Assembly: GCA_963082975.1 (NCBI GenBank)
Contig: OY720346.1
Span: 30,126,720 to 30,190,719, forward strand
Direction of reading: 5' to 3'
DNA from: Labia minor
Lineage: Eukaryota; Arthropoda; Insecta; Dermaptera; Spongiphoridae
Length of the DNA: 64,000 bases
Below the pieces are notes generated by a model. That model was not told the DNA's origin and did no database searches. It was given only the letters and a program-made list of their open reading frames with translations. A program made the position numbers and the translations under genes. Positions 45,721 through 56,049 of the stretch are shown one piece after another. Position 1 is the stretch's first letter. Every line of letters begins with the position of its first letter.

Positions 45721-46560
45721 TCTCACTCGTTATATCTATATCTTTTTTCTCTCTTGCGTTACGAAATTTCAATTTTTCAATTCACTCTCCATTCTCAACC
45801 AAATGTCAGGACGCCGCTAAAGAAGTTTCACTTCAAAAATAATATTAAATTGTATATAAATTTAAAAATTAGAATTTTTTTAAATTTTAACACATGTAAT
45901 CAATCATATGCATAACGAATGGAAAATTTTGAAAATCAACTTGGTATTAAATTCAGAAAAAAATACTGATATATAGAATATAATAGGCCATTCTAATATA
46001 ATTTAAAACTATTTCTCTCTTTCTATTTTAAATTTAAAAAAAACGGAGTGTTAAAAAATTAAGATGCCTTGTAACGCCCAGATTGAATAGTAGAGGAAAA
46101 GTCGTACAGGCACAAATGGACATACCGGTGTCATCTATCGGAATCAACATGATTGATCGGTGGATTGGAGGGGAGATAGCCAAGTGGTAGGGCGAAGTAA
46201 AAAGAAATATACTCTCGCTTGTCCAGTGGATGAAATATTATGGTTTCGCTATCGAATTAATTAATGTGTTGTATTTTACCGAAAATTCTACCGTAAATGT
46301 TTCTCTCTCGTAGTGTCTGTAAAAATAATATATATATATTGTTGTAATATTTACCTGCAATAAATACCGCCCATATCAGATATCGTACCGGTGAGTGTGA
46401 ATTATAATATATATCTTTATGAAAAACACTTACATAAATCCCGTACCTGTTAGTAATTTGTTACTATAGTTTTAGGTTACCGCAAGTTTCTAGGCTACCG
46501 CAAGTTTCCGGTTAGCTGCTGTTCTAGGTTTTTCAGTTAGAGACCAAAAGTTATAACGTA
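45721..46560. other. Old dispersed repeat sequence
   Basis: 45840-46070 matches, inverted, 60360-60600 and part of 51590-51670, so it is an old repeat family. No ends or coding content identified. 46470-46520 has a short GTTACCGCAAGTTTC duplication. Confidence 0.5.
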
Positions 46561-46659
46561 AAAACGATATCCGGAAACGGCGATAACATAAAGTTTGCAC
46601 GTAACCTCAAAACTGGCGGTAATAATATATACAATTAATTTAGTTATTAAATTAAAATA

Positions 46660-46844
46660 TATTTTAAATAAGAACACAAAAAGAAATGAATGTTTTATGT
46701 AATATACTGATTGAAACAAAATGGATGAAAACCTTTTACTACTCTTAACCAAATACTATGTACCACTCGGGGGGGGGGGGGGGGTACTGGGGGCGGAGCC
46801 CACGTGTAGGTGTGGAGAGCGCCGAAGGCGCTCGGAGCAGCTAG
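46660..46844 (+). mobile_element. Helitron-like 3' end (CTAG), head-to-tail with the next element
   Basis: A conserved subterminal block (AACAAAATGGATGAAAACCT, about 46714) leads to GTACCACTCGGGG, a poly-G run, and two hairpins: GGGGGCGGAGCCCAC (slightly decayed) and GAGCGCCGAAGGCGCTC. Then GGAGCAG-CTAG at 46841-46844. The next base begins another Helitron-like 5' end at 46845. The hairpin-to-CTAG spacing of 7 nt fits Helitron 3' termini. Confidence 0.7.
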
Positions 46845-47110
46845 TCTTTTATATAAAATTCTCGTGTCACAAAACTTTGAAATGATACTCCTCCGAAACG
46901 GCTAGACCGATTCTTATGAAAGTTTTTATGCATATTCAGTAGGTCTCAGGGCATTTCAGACTTCTTTTATGAAACGGCTAATTGGTAATGTGTGTCCAGG
47001 GGGTGGAATTTAAATAAAATTAGTTTAGTTACAATGCTAGATCATAGAGGTGCTGGTGGCGATAATTTGACTTCTATAAATACCCTTATAGGAGACTTGC
47101 AAACAAAAGT
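46845..47110 (+). mobile_element. Helitron-like 5' end
   Basis: Starts TCTTTTATATAAAATTCTCG directly after CTAG, then CTCCTCCGAAACGGCTAGAC and GTGCTGGTGGCGATAATTTG, matching 42023-42260. Its own 3' end is not identified. Confidence 0.6.
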
Positions 47111-47834
47111 GGTTCCTGGCTGAGCGAGCAAGCGCGTCTTCTTATGACTTTGCACCCTCAGTTCCAAACTCGCAAAGGCACATTTTTTTCTTTAAGTATT
47201 ATATATTTTTTTGACAAATTTATTAATTTTTATTATTTTAATATTTTATTAAATTATTTTATTTTATTAAATTAATAATTATGTCAATTAATTTTTTCTG
47301 CATAAATAAACATATATAAAAAACTATATATAAAATTTGAATTTTCATTCATTCATTTAAAATGATATTTAAATATTCATTTAAAATGATAATTAAAGAA
47401 TATCTTATTCAACAAAAATTGTTGAATATATCTGATCTAGATATTTTTTTAATTTGTTCCTTTAAAATATAATAAATAATTAAATTAATCCCTACTAGGG
47501 CCTCGGAGGGGAATGATGCGTCGACTATCTATCTATCTATCTATCTATATATATATAAAGGTTTTTGTCTGCACATTGATCAGAATTTAAAAATTATTGT
47601 AAAATTTCACTTTTTATTTTAAATTCAAATATTCAAATATCAATTCCATTAAATAATTTATTCTAAAAGTTCTCATTTTAATTAACTTCATTTTTATTTA
47701 TTCTTTCTATATATTTGAATATTTCTTCTTTTCTATTTGAAAGTGAAAGGTTAAAAAAACAGAATATATTATTTTTAATGTTTGATGAATACAAAAATAT
47801 TTTCACAAAACGTCAATTATTAATTACAACTATA
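47111..47834. other. Repeat-derived spacer
   Basis: Includes a TCTA microsatellite (about 47526-47549) running into TATATATAAAGG, another possible Helitron-like start, and an old repeat (47580-47830) paralogous to 42240-42700 that provides the empty site for the 42328-42499 insertion. No gene. Confidence 0.45.
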
Positions 47835-48129
47835 CAGTGGCGCAACCAGGGGGGGTTTTGGGGGTTAACCCCCCCCCCCCAGGAGAGAAAAAAATATACA
47901 TTGCTGTATATTATGTACTATATTACAAATTGAAAAGAAAATATAATCCTTCTTTTTATTTGAAAAAAAAATAATTCTTAAAGTATAACTTAGTGTATAA
48001 TAAGTAATTTTATTTTATTTTAAAAAAATTTTAACAAAAATAAAAATTGCTTATTTTTTCGTACAGAATTAAATATAAGAAATAAAAAATTATTTTATTA
48101 TTTCTCCTAAATCATAAAAAACAAAAGAC

Positions 48130-49480
48130 TTAATATAAGATTACTAGATGATTGTGAAATTTTCCAATTTGACTATTATTTAAATATAAAATAAATAAAA
48201 ATATTACTCAAATTCTAAAAATTTCATAAAAATTATGAAGTGAAGACTAATTTTTTCAAAATGTAAACGGGTAAAAATCCCTAAAAACAAATATCCCTAA
48301 AAAGAAAAATCCTTAAAACCGAAAATCCCTAAATAAAAATATCCATGACTGAAAAAATCCATAAAAGAAAAAATCACTAAAAACAAAATTTTTCATTTTT
48401 GTATTAATGTTAATTGTGATTAAGAAAATTTAATTACAAGGTGAGCATGACACCCAGTTGCCTGAGACACGACCTCCCAAAGAGGTAATCGTGCCTGGAC
48501 CGAAAGTAGGGAAAAATAGGTCAAAAAATACATACATATGGCCCAGACACGTGATTTTTCCAAAAAAATAGGGGTGTCAAATTCGTATGTAAAATAAAGG
48601 GAATTTATTCAAATTTCGTTTATTATCATACGTTTTAATAGCTTAATGATTCCAAATACAAAATACACCATTTGCACCGTATATTTCACCAGGGAATATA
48701 TAACGCAATTTGTGAAATTTACAATCATCAGAGGTTGTCTTTTTCATTTTGCTCAATGCATTTATAGAAACATCAAATCAATGCCAGAAGTTTTGAAGCT
48801 CTATAATGATATAGATAATCCTGACAACTCCACTCATTTACGAACTCTTGCAGCTTTGGTTTTGGTACCACCATCAAAAGTCATTGTAGCCTACCAAGCA
48901 TTAGCTGGACGACCAACAGGGTAAAACTTCGTGATCTTTTTTCTTACTTCGAGCGCACTTGACTAGGTGAACAATTCTTGGCTGGCTTTTATGACCCCGA
49001 ATTCGACATTGGAACATTGGAACATCTACGCTGCCACTTTGATGGGTTTACCTCGAACAAACAATGCATTGGAAGGTTACAACAATGCTCTTCGTTCACG
49101 CTTAGGAGGTTACAAGTTATCAGTATGGGACCTGATTAAGCAAATCCATATTGAGCATAACCTTATCTCTTTGGAAATCTGTGGTGATGTTCGTGGTAAG
49201 AAGCCTGATCCACCAAGGAAACGCTTCAGCGACTCGCATGATGAGCTTCTGACCATAATGAAGGCAAACCATGAATAATGGGACTCTAAAAAACCAGATG
49301 GAACAGATATGATGACACCAAGCATGATGTATAACTACTTCATTCAAGTCTCTTCGGCTATTCATTATTAAATAAGTAAAAAAAAATTAGGGAAATTTTT
49401 TATTTAGGGATTTATTCTTTTAGGGATATTTGCATTTAGGGATTTTTTCTTAGGGATTTTTACATGATTTCTTTCAAAAT
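48130..49480 (+). pseudogene. MULE transposase relic, copy 2, with subterminal ATCCCTAAA repeats
   Basis: Plus-strand frames 48646-48921 (TIIRGCLFHFAQCIYRNIKS, LAALVLVPPSKVIVAYQALA) and 48967-49278 (WNIYAATLMGLPRTNNALEG, YNNALRSRLGGYKLSVWDLI) are the C-terminal half of a Mutator-like transposase, separated by a stop and frameshift near 48922-49015. Flanking 48280-48385 and 49380-49470 are inverted clusters of ATCCCTAAA-type motifs, presumably the element's subterminal repeats. Better preserved than copy 1 at 30522-31435. Confidence 0.75.
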
Positions 49481-49527
49481 ATCCTGCCACTACGGGCGGA
49501 CGAAAAGCTTTCGAAATCTTAAAGTAC

Positions 49528-50712
49528 TTGGGGTGTTCCATAAGTTTCTTCGCTTTTTTTGATAATAAATGAATACACGATATTTGTTGTTTAAGGTTGA
49601 TTTATTATGTTATGTATGAACCATTCTGATCTATAACCTTCTTCCATCTCCCAGGAAGCCTCATTATGCCCTGTTTCCAAAATAGTTGAGGCTTACTTTC
49701 AAAATATTCATTTAGGTGCGTTTTTATTTCGATTATGGATTTGAAAGATTTGCCATGGAGAGAGTTTTTTAAGGAGAGGAACAAGTAATAATCGGATGGA
49801 GGAAGGTATGGGGAGTATGGAGGATGAGGTAGAACGTCCCAATCAAACTGTTATAATTTTTGCCTTACGATCAACGCAATAAGCGGCCTTGCGTTGCCGT
49901 GATGGAATACTACACCTCGTCGGTTCGCCAATTCTTGCCGTTTTTCTGCTATGGCGTTTTTAGTTAATTCAGTTGATTGCAATATTTGTCAGCATTGATC
50001 ATATCACCTAAAGGAAGGAGCTCGTAGTACAGTACACCCTTTCAGTCCCATCAAATGCACAAAAGAACCTTCTTCGGATGAAGCCCAGACTTCGCAACAG
50101 TTTAAGGTCTATTTTCTTTAGACCAAATCCGTTTTCGATCCACATTTTGATACAAAATCCAAGTTTCGTCTCCAGTGACAAGACTCTTTAAGAAATGATT
50201 TCTTTTGTGTCGCTGTAGAAGCAAATCGCACGTAGGGACGCGCTTTATAAGGCCGGTCTCTGTCAATTGGTGTGGAACCCAAGCTTCATATCGATTCGCA
50301 TATCCCATTTTGATTAAATGCTTATGTGCCCTTGTTTTGGGAATGTTAGTTTCACCCGCTATCTCGCGCACCCTGTATCGTGGATTTACAACATGCACAG
50401 TCTTGATAATATCCGTCGTTGCTGGGTGGCCAGCTCTAATTTTCTTAAACCAATTGCGGACGGTCCTAATAGTCGAAGCACCACTCCCGTAAACGGTGCA
50501 AATCTCTTTTGCCGCAAATGCTTCTTTGGCTCTCCATAGTAGAAAAATTTTTAAAGAGACTTTGTCACCAACGAAACGTACTCTGAAAAAGCTCTGGGAT
50601 GATTAAATAAGATGCCAAAAACGGCTAAGAGATAAGCCTGCATGTTTATATAAACATAGGCAGTTAGATTCATTCATAGCGTGACGCGGAAAAAACTTAT
50701 GGGACAACCTAA
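49528..50712 (-). pseudogene. Inactive mariner element
   Basis: Inverted ends TTGGGGTGTTCCATAAG / TTAGGTTGTCCCATAAG about 1.19 kb apart, with TA at 50713-50714. The minus-strand transposase is broken: 50102-50398 encodes the helix-turn-helix to first catalytic Asp (VTGDETWI). Near 50045 the second Asp motif reads LLCI-stop-WD-stop-KG (two Trp codons changed to TGA). Near 49905 the third motif reads HHGNARP, the catalytic Asp being Gly. It therefore cannot transpose by itself. Confidence 0.85.
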
Positions 50713-51415
50713 TAGTTTTTTATAACTCCTTTATTATTAAGTTTAGGTAAAAATGAATATAATGAAACTTTTAGTAAATTCGATTCCCTATAAATTTAAT
50801 CCGATAGTATGATAATTCTCATAAAAATCGGTATTTATTGAGAAAATCAATAAAATATTCTTTGACACATCTTTAAACTACCCTTACACTTATGGTCCGA
50901 TCTTGTCCAAAAACAATCCAATCCCCGCCCATCATTCCCAAAAAAAACATCTAAATATCAAATTTCAAGACAATATCTCATTTTGTTTAGACGTAATCTC
51001 GGTAACGAGCCGGTTCAAAAACATTTTTTTTGCAGTTTTTGATTCAGAACCGTCTGAAAAGTGAAAATCTCGAAGAATCTCGGAGCAAAAATTTTCAAAA
51101 TTTTCCGATCATCGTATAAGCTATCCTTATTTCATGAGGAAAGCTAAAATAATTTACTTATAGCTGGAAAAAAATATTTTCTTTCTAAAACAGTGAATAC
51201 GAGTAAATAAAATATAAAAATAAATTTTTTTGCCAGATTTTGTAAAATCAGTGTTTCATTTTTACAAAACTTTTTTAAAAATTTAATATAAAAAAAAATC
51301 TTAATGAAAATTTGTTTTTGAGAGAGCCCGGGGGGGGGGGGCATAGGAAGGTTGAGCGGCTTGTCAAACCCCCCCCCCCCCAGGATCAAATCCTGGTTGC
51401 GCCACTGCAACTATA

Positions 51416-51674
51416 TTTTAAGTGCAAAAATGATTTCTTGGTTAATTAAAATATGTTTTTTTAGACAAATGATATAACGAGATGTTTTAAATTTGTCTTT
51501 ATTATATTTTTTTATTAATAGGCTTCTTTTTTTATTTTTAATTTTTAATAAATTTTCTTTTTTGATATGATATTAATAAAAAATAATATTATATTGTATA
51601 TAAATTTAAAAATTAGAATATTTGAATTTGTTTAAATTTTAATAGATGTAATCAATCATATGCATAAAGAATAG
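51416..51674. other. Old repeat, target of the 1.8-kb insertion
   Basis: Paralogous to 42720-42960 and, inverted, to 60560-60660; a dispersed family without defined ends. Confidence 0.5.
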
Positions 51675-53493
51675 TGTTAAAGCCTAAACGACTTTAACGA
51701 GATGAAGGGTATTCGATTGAGCACCCAACTGACTTCATACGGGAGTTTGTGAAATGGCCTGCGTATCAAGGATCCTGAAGTTACAGATTTGTTCCTTAAT
51801 CGTCTCACTTGTGCAAAACCACTGGAACTATTAGGGTCCTTGTATTGAAAAAGAGATGGGTATTTTTTAGAATAAAGTAAAGAAAATGGTTTCAAAAAAC
51901 GTTATAATTAGATTAGCTCTTTTAAGCATATAATAGATTACAATAGTTAATAAATAGAATTATACATTAAGACAATATAAAAATCTTAAATCTTAAATTT
52001 AAAGATTTTAAATTTTATGGTTCAATAAACCTTTGATAATAGAATAAAATTTATGCAAAGAGCAAGAGATATAATTAAGCAATTAATAGCTTGAATTTTA
52101 TAACTGTAATTAATTTTAACTAAAAAGAATAATTATCAATAATACAATATATTAATAACAACGAAATAATCCTTTAATTTGATTATACGTTGAATATACA
52201 ATTAAATAATTTTATAATTAAATTTAAAGAAAAAGTAGAATTAATAACAAAGACAAAATCCTTAATTCTATTTTAATTTCTATTAAATAATACGATTGGA
52301 ATTATTATTAAATAAATTAATAAAATATTTCTATAGAAATATATTATCTTGCTCGAGTTAACAAAATATAATATTTGCTTAAACCAAATATGAATAAAAT
52401 TAAATTCGAAAATCAGCTGTTTTCGAAACTGATAATTCGATCACTCCTATCAATATAATAAATTTTAATAGAAGATAGAAATTCTCGAATACAATGTAAT
52501 ATATTAATTGAACTGAATAACCTTAAAATAGATTATTCTTTAAACAAAACTCAATCGTAAAATTTTATGTTTAGAAAACAAAATTGATAATGAAACAAAA
52601 TTATCAATTTTATTTTTCCACAAGAAAAATTGAATAATATAATTAGATTTATAATATATGATATAAACTAATAAAAAATGTTCTCACCGAACGAGTATGT
52701 ATATTAAGATATAACAAAAATATATAAATATAATTCGATAATTTTTATCGATAATTATAAAGTTTTAGATTCAACTAAAGAAATAAGATTGAATGTTGGT
52801 TCGTTGACTCAACATTTAATTACAATAAAATAAATTGAATAAAATATTCTATTTAAAGGGAATTTGAAAAGATGTCCGGTTTTAGAATATTTTATAACAA
52901 ATAATAATCAAATTTAAGAAAAACAATTTAAGAAATATCTCATTTGAGAAATGTAATCAGTAAAATATTAATAGAGATATATGATTAAAGTAATATTTAA
53001 TTTTTTAATCGAAATATATGAAAAAGGAAAAAAGAGAAAATGGTGTTATACCTTGATAATGCAACGTGAGAGCAAGGTTAAGTTTTGGATTTTCCTTTTT
53101 ACATAAATTAATTACAATACAGGGATTTATCAAAAGAAATCCAATACTTTTTGATGTTTCGGTCCGATCAAGTCAAGAAAAATCACAAAAAAAGAAATTA
53201 TGTTTAATATATTTAAGAGAAATGCTTTCAATAAAGCGAGATTAATGAGAAATGAACCGATTCAAGAGATACGTGTGTGCTTGACCGGGTCGTCGCGAAG
53301 AGAGAAGGAAACGGAACGGTTGTTGCTTGAATTGGCCGTCTAAGAGGAGAAAAAGAGAGAGAGAATTCTAATTGCATACACTTGTTATAGCGAATGAAGC
53401 GGTGTGTGGCAAAAAATGAAACCATTATAGGAAATCTTTTAACTTGACCTCTTTAAAATAAAAAATTCAAAGGTCTGAAAACAGGCCTTAACA
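51675..53493. mobile_element. 1.8-kb TG...CA insertion, possible solo LTR
   Basis: Bounded by TGTTAAAGCCT and AGGCCTTAACA, short imperfect inverted ends starting TG and ending CA. The interrupted host sequence (TCATATGCATAAAGAAT / AAAATTTTGAAAATCAAC) is continuous at 45907-45945 and, inverted, at about 60485-60515, so the insertion boundaries are well supported. The interior is AT-rich and non-coding; the frames at 51677 and 53228 (minus) are not gene-like. TG...CA ends suggest a long terminal repeat, but a TIR element is not excluded; the TSD (AATA-like) is imperfect. Confidence 0.65.
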
Positions 53494-53634
53494 AATAAAA
53501 AATTTTGAAAATCAACTTCGTAAAAAAAAATTCCCACTAAAAATGTTTATAATATTTTAGTTTACTAAATCAAACTATAATTTTTTACTTCAATATTTTT
53601 AATGTTAATACAATAATTTTTATTTTATAATCTA

Positions 53635-53830
53635 CTAGCTGCTCAGAGCGCCTTCGGCGCTCTTCACACCTAGACGGGGACTCCGCCCCCTCTACCCCAG
53701 AGTGGTACATAGTATTTGGTTGAAAGTAGTAAAAGTTTTTCATCCATTTTGTTTCAATTCGTATATTACATAAAACATTCATTTCTTTTTGTGTTCTTAT
53801 TTAAAATATATTTTATCTTCTTATTTATTT
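53635..53830 (-). mobile_element. Helitron-like 3' end (CTAG), minus strand
   Basis: On the minus strand the GGATGAAAA subterminal block (53730-53745) leads to the double hairpin and ends GAGCAGCTAG|T at 53635. Hairpin GAGCGCCGAAGGCGCTC is intact. The short frames here are shadows. Confidence 0.65.
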
Positions 53831-54150
53831 TATCTTCTTATACGAGTAAAAATTGTTTGTTTGTTTGTTTCATTGTTCTCAAAAACCACTCTAACGATTT
53901 TTTTGAAATTCACAACAGAGATAGTATTTATAAAGAAAAATTGAGTTTTATTGACCACATCTCTGGAAAACTACATCTTTATTAGTTTTTTTCTTCTAAA
54001 TTTAAATGTATATATGTGACGTCACAACCACCGCCTGTGAGATATATACATATATATTCTTAAAATAAATTAAAAATATTTATATTATATTCATATATTT
54101 GATTTTTTTTTATTTCATTAATAGTTTTACATTTAAATTATTTGAAATTG
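53822..54150 (+). mobile_element. Family A-like 5' segment
   Basis: TCTTCTTATACGAGTAAAAA then AAAAACCACTCTAACG, as in 7225 and 43799. It ends in a TGACGTCA-containing segment (54017-54024) resembling, inverted, 58260-58400. Confidence 0.5.
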
Positions 54151-54775
54151 TTTCACACAACGTTTAAAAGAAGATTTATCTTTATATTCGATTCGATATA
54201 TAGTAGGAGAATTAAATGACGTTGTCAATTTATTATACTCCGGTAAATATTATAAAATATTATATACTAAATATTCAATTAGTATATATTAGATATTTAA
54301 TCAGTAAATTAATTATATATATTATTATTGTAAATGTTATATCTATCTATATTATATAATGTGTCCCTTCATACATTTTGAATTCACCCATAATATATCT
54401 TATATTCTTATATACTTACTTGAAAAAAATTTAAAAAGTTTTAAAAGTTTTTTTAAATATTTTATGAATTCAAATCGTCAATTGAAAATGAAAATCCAAT
54501 TATGAGATCAAAATTAAAATTATTTATTCATATAATTTTGAATGTTTTCGTGTATTATAAATAAAAACAAATATAGATATTCTTTGGATGACAAATTCCA
54601 ATTTATATGATCTTAATATATTTTTATAAAAAGGCCAATTATATATATATGCAATTACAACTGTAGTGTCAAACACTGATTTTGAATTTGGCGACATATA
54701 AGATCATTGACTGGGCCGCTACCCAAGGAGTGAAAATAGTGTCGAATAGAAATAGACGATATTACTTGGATTAAT
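54151..54775. other. AT-rich spacer
   Basis: Nothing recognised. Confidence 0.5.
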
Positions 54776-55105
54776 CTTATTATATAAAATTGTTTGTTTT
54801 ATAACCACTTGGGGCGCTAAACAGTTTTTCAAAAAAAAACTATAGAAAAAATATATATGAACCTATATATTATATATTTATGTATTATTGAGGAGCACAA
54901 GTTCATTCATTTTAATGAGATTGATGCAAATGTGTAACATTTAATAATTGTAATAAATAATTAAAGAATTGTATATCAATATTTTTCAAAGGGTAGAGCG
55001 AATGCTCGGTGTCCCAGGTATTAATATTACCAGCCAAATCCAATAATAATGAATCATTTTTTTAACTTAAGTACCGAGCAAGGCTCAGGGTCCCGGTATA
55101 TATTA
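54776..55105 (+). mobile_element. Family A 3' segment, separate copy
   Basis: From GTTTTATAACCACTTGGGGC onward it matches 9890-10200, including both GGTGTCCCAGG and GGTCCCGG hairpin tails. The preceding TCTTATTATATAAAATTG looks like a Helitron-type 5' start, giving a short internally deleted element. Confidence 0.6.
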
Positions 55106-55138
55106 TAAAAGTGCAATGTGGGTATGTTTTGTGGAGGT

Positions 55139-55451
55139 AAAGGTTCTAAGGAAACAAACATACTATCAACAAAGCTCAGGGCCAGACACTCAAGTGCTGC
55201 GGAGTTCATTTGCAATCCCCATGTTTTTCCCACAGCCAATTATATGTTGCATGTTGTGAGTATGTGATTACACAAATTGGGAAAAAATCACTCGAAATGC
55301 AATTAAACAAAAAAATTGAAAAGTTAGGCTAAGCAGACGTCTTAAATATTATAAGAGATTCGGCAATTGCAATTACAGATTGCGAGGAAAAATTAATGGA
55401 GGTTCTAAGGAAACAAACATACTATCAACAAAGCTCAGGGCCAGACACTCA
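55139..55451. repeat. 55-bp direct repeat pair
   Basis: GAGG(T)AAAGGTTCTAAGGAAAC... at about 55140-55194 recurs at 55398-55451 (GGTTCTAAGGAAACAAACAT through CCAGACACTCAAG). The second copy runs straight into LINE copy D, so it may be part of the LINE or its 5' junction. Confidence 0.7.
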
Positions 55452-55830
55452 AGAAATTAATAGTGATAAGAAAAAATATTTAGTGACAAAGAGGAACAGT
55501 ATTAACATACAAAATCTTAATATACAAAATGTAAAATTTGAATATGTAGAAAAATTGAATGTAATCACGAAGGATAATAATATTTGAGAAGAATTTAAAT
55601 CGAGGTATCAATCGGGAAACGCCTGTTATCATGCAGTAAAGAGGCTTATCTCATCAAAATTATTATCAAAGGGAATCAAGACGCATAGGAAGGGACGTAA
55701 GAGAGATGGGGCAAGGGCTCAGAATAGGGACATTTGGAGAAATGTGGCCAAGAACTTTCGAGTATCTTTGAGTTATATAAATAGATAGATATAACATTTA
55801 CAATAATAATATATATAATTAATTTACTGA
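55396..55830 (+). pseudogene. LINE copy D with large internal deletion
   Basis: A 63-codon frame (EVLRKQTYYQQSSGPDTQ, KKYLVTKRNSINIQNLNIQN) followed by LISSKLL-type sequence, then a jump to the LINE 3' end and ATAGATAGATATAACA tail. Same structure as copy C at 31440-31795. Confidence 0.75.
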
Positions 55831-56017
55831 TTAAATTAAAATATATTTTAAATAAGAACACAAAAAGAAATGAATGTTTTATGTAATATAATGATTGAAA
55901 CAAAATGGATGAAAACCTTTTACTACTTTTAACCAAATACGATGTACCACTCGGGGGTACAGGGGGCGGAGCCCCCGTTCAGCTGTGAAGAGCGCCTTCG
56001 GCGCTCTGACCAGCTGG
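55831..56017 (+). mobile_element. Helitron-like 3' end (CTGG)
   Basis: AACAAAATGGATGAAAACCT block, GTACCACTCGGGGGTACAGG, hairpins GGGGGCGGAGCCCCC and AGAGCGCCTTCGGCGCTCT, then GACCAG-CTGG|T at 56014-56017. It directly follows LINE copy D, as at several other copies. Confidence 0.65.
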
Positions 56018-56049
56018 TTTTAATTTAATCAGTAAATTAATTATAAATA

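Larger units (their letters stand above)
47835..51407. mobile_element. 3.6-kb hAT composite with 16-bp TIRs and 8-bp TSD
   Basis: Left end CAGTGGCGCAACCAGG and right end its exact complement; direct repeat CAACTATA at 47827-47834 and 51408-51415. Poly-G/C runs adjoin both ends. It contains a MULE relic and a mariner. Its right subterminal 690 bp matches 26110-26470 inverted. No hAT transposase is seen inside, so it is non-autonomous and was enlarged by nested insertions. Confidence 0.85.

Noticed and set aside
50102..50539. Plus-strand frames over the mariner
   Set aside because: Antisense to transposase; the minus strand holds the VTGDETWI motif.
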